From Papaver somniferum (Eukaryota; Streptophyta; Magnoliopsida; Ranunculales; Papaveraceae): 64,000 nucleotides of DNA. Where the stretch lies: positions 88,082,566 through 88,146,565 of the forward strand of contig NC_039359.1 of assembly GCF_003573695.1 (NCBI RefSeq). Direction: 5' to 3'. A model generated the notes under the pieces. That model saw only the letters and a program-made list of their open reading frames with translations, did not search any database and had not been told where the DNA came from. Below are positions 59,077 through 64,000 of this stretch, piece after piece (the stretch's first letter is position 1; every line of letters begins with the position of its first letter). The position numbers and the translations under genes were made by a program.

Positions 59077-59916
59077 TTGGTGCTGTGTTTTTCTTGTTGT
59101 TTTGTTAGCTATTTTTGCATTTCACTGCATAGCATTTGCATCTGCATCTGCTTCATTTCATTTGCTATTGGACCTGCTGATTCTGAACCTGTTTTTCCTC
59201 TGCTGGGACGCCACTAAGGAAAAGAACCAAAACCCAACTGGGTTTTTGCAACAATATCAGAGCAGCTGGGCTGTGCTAAAAAGGTAAGCCTAAACCCATT
59301 CATTGAGAGAACCCAACCTGTGGGCTTCCAATTTTTTATTTGTGGGCTTGTAATAATTAACCCAATTTTTTGGGCTTTTTATTTTTCTATTTTGGGTTTG
59401 TAATAATTTATTTTGGGCTTGTTGTTTAATTTGTGGGCTTGTTTTTTTTGTGGGCTTGTTTAAATTCTTCCATTGGACTTGTATTTTGGACTCTGGGTTT
59501 AAACCCAGCTGAGCTTATAACTGGTTGTGGACTTGTAAGTGGACCTCGAAACCAAAGTTTTAAAACAAACGTCGGGCCTTAACCAACTGGGCCAAATTAA
59601 ACTTTCAAAAATTAAAACTTGGATTTTCGTAGGCCGCAGCCTTCATTTCATTAGAGGCTTGCACAGTGGGCTTGCTCCCATTTCAAAAACCAAATTTTTA
59701 TTTTCTTCTTTTTATTATTTAAAAAAAAAAAAAAAAAAAAAAAAAATTTACTTGCTCCCAGATTTTAAAAACCAAATTTTATTCTGCTCCCACATTAAAA
59801 ACCAAAATTTTTCTTTTTCCCATTAAAACCAAATGGCTCCCGCCAAAACCAAATTTTTCCCAACAAAACCAAATTTTTCCAAAAAGTCCAATCCCTTAAA
59901 AACCAAATTTTGAGCT
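59077..59916 (+). other. Leader of the Athila-like element
   Basis: Non-coding leader with repeated GGGCTTGT (59,350-59,460), a 27-base A-run (59,720-59,746) and repeated AAAACCAAATTTTT motifs (59,690-59,910). Confidence 0.5.
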
Positions 59917-59928
59917 TTGAGCCCAATC

Positions 59929-60710
59929 ATGTATAGATCTTTTTCTACAGTTGGGGAATACAACAAATCCCTTAGAGAACTTGCGTGTGGACAAACTTCA
60001 CGTTATGCACCTCCCATAGACCATGATGTCAATAGTCATAGGAATTATTATGGACATTTTCAAAGTCCCGAGCCGCAATACATGAACCCTAATGACTATT
60101 CATACATGCATCATTCGCCACAACGTGAAAATGAACATTTTGCTAGTGCCTCACTCACACAATCATCACTGATCGATCAATTAGAAGCTCGAATCGCAGC
60201 TTTAGAAATGCAATCACATGAGGAATCTGTCACATCTAATTTTCTTAGGCAACCTAAAATCTATGCATGTCCGCATGTGGTAGTTTAGACCACCCTGTTG
60301 AGAATTGTCATATTTTGCATAATTTTAGGCAATCTAGAGAAAATCCAAGGTATGAAATGCCCATGAATTGTGAGAATGGTAGTCATTGGGACCATAATCA
60401 ATCCTTTGAGGGTTGCGATCAATATTTTGTAGACCCTAATGACCATGCATACATGTACCATTCACCACAATTTGAACATGAAGAATTTTGTACTCCCATG
60501 AATTTAGACTCCACCACAGAAGCTTTAAGACTTAGTGAGCAAAACTTCGATAGATCTACATCACGAATTCAGGCATATTTAGATCAGATTTTGCTTCACC
60601 TACAAAAGGAGGAAATTCATGAGGAAATGTATGTTGTCCCTAATGAAGTGTCTAGTCCCATTCATGTAAATGATGTTGAATATGAACCTAATTTAGAGGA
60701 ACATGAATGA
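59929..60710 (+). pseudogene. Gag-like remnant of the Athila-like element, with an internal duplication
   Basis: Two overlapping frames, 59,929-60,288 and 60,267-60,710, joined by a frameshift near 60,270. The first contains YMNPNDYSYMHHSPQ followed by a short coil (IDQLEARIAALEMQ); the second starts with a finger-like CGSLDHPVENCH and contains YFVDPNDHAYMYHSPQFEHE. PND-(Y/H)-x-YM-x-HSPQ is repeated in both, about 390 bp apart. The arrangement (coil, CG.xDH..xNC finger) suggests an Athila-type gag remnant. No protease, RT or integrase follows, so the element is non-autonomous. The exact role of the protein is unknown. Confidence 0.5.
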
Positions 60711-62349
60711 CTAACGACACCACCACTGTTAATGAGGACCAATATGCATGCTACCATGATGATGATTATGATGATTATGATGATGTTAGAAGAACATGAA
60801 AATATTGTGGAACCTGTTGGTTCAATAACATATGGCTTCTCGCCCTCGACCTTCATGAATGTTGTTTTTTCTAATACTCATTGTAATTCATATGATTTTG
60901 ATATTGACATGGGATTCGTACAATTATTCTGTGAAGATGGCATGACATAGGAATAGTTGAATCTTCTGTAGACACTAATATGCATGAAAATATATTTGAT
61001 GTGTCTGATTCTCTACCTAGGTCACATTGTGATATTTCTCCTGATTTGCCAAGCATGAAAAATTGTTGATGATGTTGATGATTCTGAGTGTGAACTTGCT
61101 AATTTGATGATGATTGTGAGCATGATGTGACATGTGTAGATGATTTAGGAGATTTTGATTTGATTAATAATGATGTGCCTATCTCCTACATAAGTCACAA
61201 TCTGATGGCCTTCCACCCAACCTAGATTTGGTTTGTACCAATATTGAAAACCAATTTTCTGAATCCCAACCTAGGTTTGGAACTGTGTGCTTCCCAAGTC
61301 CTCTTGGACTATTTTGCTTCTAAGTATAATACATTGAGGAACCACAGTTGGAAATTGCATGTTTGCCCGTCCCTAGCACAGTTCATTTGAGCTAGACCTT
61401 GTGCATGATGAACCCCCAAAACTGCGCGATTTTGTTTTCAAAATATATCTTCTGTAAAATCCAGGTTTGGGGGTAGCTCATTTGTTTCACAGTTTCACTT
61501 GCTTTTCTTTCATGTGTGAAGTTGTTGAAATGTCTACACTTTGTCTTTTGGGTTGATCCTCAACTCTTTAGATTGTTAGTGTATGGTGAATTTTTTGTAT
61601 ATAATCCAGTAGATAAAATTTTAAAAACCCTTTTGTTCTTTTGTATATATTTTGCTAATCCAATATGATCTCGGCTGAAATATGTTGGATTTTTGCCTTG
61701 AATAACGGAGTTTTAATTCTGCTTTCGCCGAAATCGGGTATTCTCTCTCCTTTTACTCTACTCAGCATGTCCCTTTCCATATGTTGCATTTTAATTCTTT
61801 CCATATTTTGAAACATTGAGGACAATGTTTAGTTTAGGTTTGGGGGTATAGAGTAGATGCCACGATAATATGCTATAATTAAAACGAACTCCTTCTTCTT
61901 TTTGAAAAAATTAAAAATTCCAAAAAAAATTGAAAATCAAAATTCAAAAAAATTAAAAAAAATGAAAAAAAATCATAAAAAATGGAGCTCATTTACCTTG
62001 AAATGTTGACTCTTGTGCAAATATGTATTATTATTAGGAGTCTTAGTCTAGATATTTAGGCACCCTGATTCTAGCACAATTCACATAGTGATAAGAAATT
62101 TGCACGCGCACGATCTACCAATACATGTATGGCCTCGATCTTCAAGGTGTTGGATAGGAAGTTACGATTGCCAATCACTTTAGAATACTGAACGAAACTT
62201 GACTAGCTTGTTCTTTGGTTGGTTGGGATAGAAGGTGGAGGTTACATTAAGAAAACAACCATCGAATTTAACTGGGTGCATCAAAAAGGGCTACCTCTTG
62301 CAAAGTGTCATGTAATTTTGTTCTTTTGTTATGTATCAAAAGTGTTTCC

Positions 62350-62397
<48 letters not shown>

Positions 62398-62399
62398 TT

Positions 62400-62471
<72 letters not shown>

Positions 62472-63063
62472 AGTATTTATCAATTCCATCATCTCTTGTT
62501 CCAAAAATAAAAGAGATTTGTCAATGTAAATAAGAGTCATGTAAAGTATTTTTGTTGTTTTTGTAATAAGCAAGGAGGGTGTATGCCATTGATGTACAAC
62601 GCGAGTAATTGTGAAATACCTCCAACTCATTCACAATTCTCGTAAAGTCCGGACAGCTAGCTAGATTTCGACCTCAGTTCTTAGCCTGAGAAACTATCTC
62701 TTGGTGATTAGTAGTCATAACTTCAGATCTTTCTTTACACATGTGTAGATACACTTTACACTCTTATCACATGTCTTATTTGTTATCAGTGCTAGGATTG
62801 TGCCTTCGATAGCTAGATTGACATCTCCATTTTGCTGTGAGCTTAACTGTTTTGCACATGTCACGTTGATGGAATCTGAGCTTATATTTTGTCCTTAGGT
62901 TTTGTAGGCACACCTCTGGTAAACCTTCACGAGACTTCAACTCGTCCACTAGGGACACTTAGTGGTTTAAAAGGCTTAGTGCATACGCTAAATGCATTCG
63001 AGAGACCAGCGACAGTGGTATAGTTAGGATTTCCTTAGTTTTGTTTTACTTGAGGACAAGTAA
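60711..63063 (+). other. Non-coding 3' internal region of the Athila-like element
   Basis: ATGATG-rich sequence (60,740-61,140), short A-rich stretches (61,900-61,985) and GGTTTGGGGGTA blocks near 61,464 and 61,837 that look like extra polypurine tracts. No pol domains are present. A short open frame at 60,732-60,950 is low complexity. Confidence 0.55.
62356..62468 (+). repeat. Two long A-runs
   Basis: Poly(A) of about 37 and 67 bases, separated by TATATTC. Possibly a copied poly(A) tail or replication slippage within the element; the true length is uncertain in any assembly. Confidence 0.85.
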
Positions 63064-63083
63064 AATTCAGGTTTGGGGGTATT
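63064..63083 (+). other. Polypurine tract of the Athila-like element
   Basis: AATTCAGGTTTGGGGGTATT directly precedes the 3' LTR. TTTGGGGG is the usual plus-strand primer of Athila and Tat elements. Confidence 0.75.
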
Positions 63084-64000
63084 TGATGAGTGCCAAATAT
63101 TGTATATATTTATCCCTTTTTGTTGGCATTTAACTCATCTTTTGTGCATTAATTCTACATTTTATCCCATATTCTGTATTTTCATTGTTTTCAAGAATAA
63201 ATATTTTTATTAATTAATTTTGCATTTTTAGGTAATAAATAAAGTTCGGATGAGTCGTGGAGCGAAAAGAGCAGAAAAGTAGTGAAAAGCCGGGAGAAAT
63301 TACGCAAGGAAGCCGCGAAGAATGGTGCGCACAACCTCATTTTCTACACACAAAAGCGCCTCCGTTCTCAGCCATCAGATCAGTTCTCAGAAGCATCCGA
63401 CGGTCGCTCCTTCATAGAGCATCAAAATCGATGTCTCTGCCAAGCACCACAGCGCTGAAATTCCAAGCCTTCAGATTAGATGGTAGTTGAATCCAACGGT
63501 CGCTCCTATGCCTGTGCATCAAATCCCGATGGTTCCGCCCAACACTATAGCACCTAACCTAATCTAGAACCGTTGACTTCGTTGTGTTCCGCATCCAACG
63601 GTCGCTACAAACTGCTTCTCTCCTAGCCATCCGATCTACCTACCATCATCACATCCCACGGACCAGATCGCGAAACATCATCCCTCGCTGAAACCGCTCA
63701 ACACTACAGTACCAAACACCCTACACCTCTACCAAACGCCCCCTTCTCCCCAAAAATCAGTCGACCATCTTCTTCTTCCCCAAACACTCTGCAACCCCCC
63801 TGCCATGTCCTGCCACCACCAGAACACCACCTCCTCCTCTGTCTCCTCTGCCGCAACCATTCCCTCACCACCACCAGTTCCATCACTGCCACCACCATCT
63901 CCAACACCCGACAACACCCTAGCCTAGCTATTTTCTTCATCTCACAACCTCTGAAACCCTAGGTTTTGGGGTGAGTAAAATAGCTAGAAATTAGGGGACA
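63084..64000 (+). repeat. 3' LTR of the Athila-like element, cut by the window end
   Basis: Repeats the first 917 bp or so of the 5' LTR (56,543 onward), with small indels and a few substitutions. The remaining 1.6 kb, the target duplication and the displaced left part of the Tat element should follow outside the window. Confidence 0.85.

Noticed and set aside
62219..62533. Frame with long poly-lysine
   Set aside because: It is a translation of the A-runs.

Overview
This is nuclear DNA of a flowering plant, most likely a eudicot. Genes have GT-AG introns, a plant CYP76-type P450, a plant Ggamma subunit and a SERINC protein lie in low-copy DNA, and the rest is nested plant transposons (LINE, chromovirus, Tat and Athila-like Ty3/gypsy, hAT/Stowaway/Tourist-type MITEs). 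Nothing fixes the species; a basal eudicot such as a poppy relative is a guess. No bacterial-type features, rRNA or tRNA genes were seen.

Layout. 1-3.1 kb: AT-rich DNA with a degenerate LINE on the minus strand. 3.9-8.1 kb: a two-exon CYP76A-like P450, complete except for an in-frame TAG that removes the heme-binding part, so called a pseudogene; its 2.6 kb intron holds two MITEs. 8.3-11.6 kb: a LINE tail, a short non-autonomous LTR retrotransposon and a hAT-type MITE with a perfect 8-bp target duplication. 12.0-17.65 kb: two apparently intact host genes in convergent (tail-to-tail) order, SERINC (+) and a heterotrimeric G-protein gamma subunit (-).

18.4-37.2 kb: a nested retrotransposon complex. 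Three copies (two +, one -) of an LTR element here called family A carry a long protein I do not recognise. Family A shares LTR ends, primer-binding site and 3' coding tail with a chromodomain Ty3/gypsy element whose broken pieces (- then +) sit in the middle, so family A looks like a non-autonomous derivative of that element with foreign coding sequence in place of gag-pol. Copy 1 is interrupted by a 3.26 kb TIR DNA transposon (19,422-22,677) that carries two small intron-containing convergent genes of unknown function, with TTCGGC/GCCGAA half-sites packed into its introns and spacers.

37.2-44.4 kb: no genes; a probable solo LTR and a tandem array of about 13 units with a period of 176-179 bp (40.0-42.26 kb). 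44.4-56.5 kb: a Tat-lineage Ty3/gypsy element on the minus strand (3' LTR at left, gag-pol at 50.3-56.4 kb, archaeal-type second RNase H) with a multi-exon antisense gene between pol and the 3' LTR. 56.5 kb to the end: a young Athila-like element with 2.5 kb LTRs and a tRNA-Asp primer site but no pol, inserted next to the Tat gag; its 3' LTR runs off the window.

The working gene content is therefore SERINC and Ggamma, with a recently disabled P450; everything else is transposon-derived. The least familiar parts are the family A protein and the two-gene TIR transposon.
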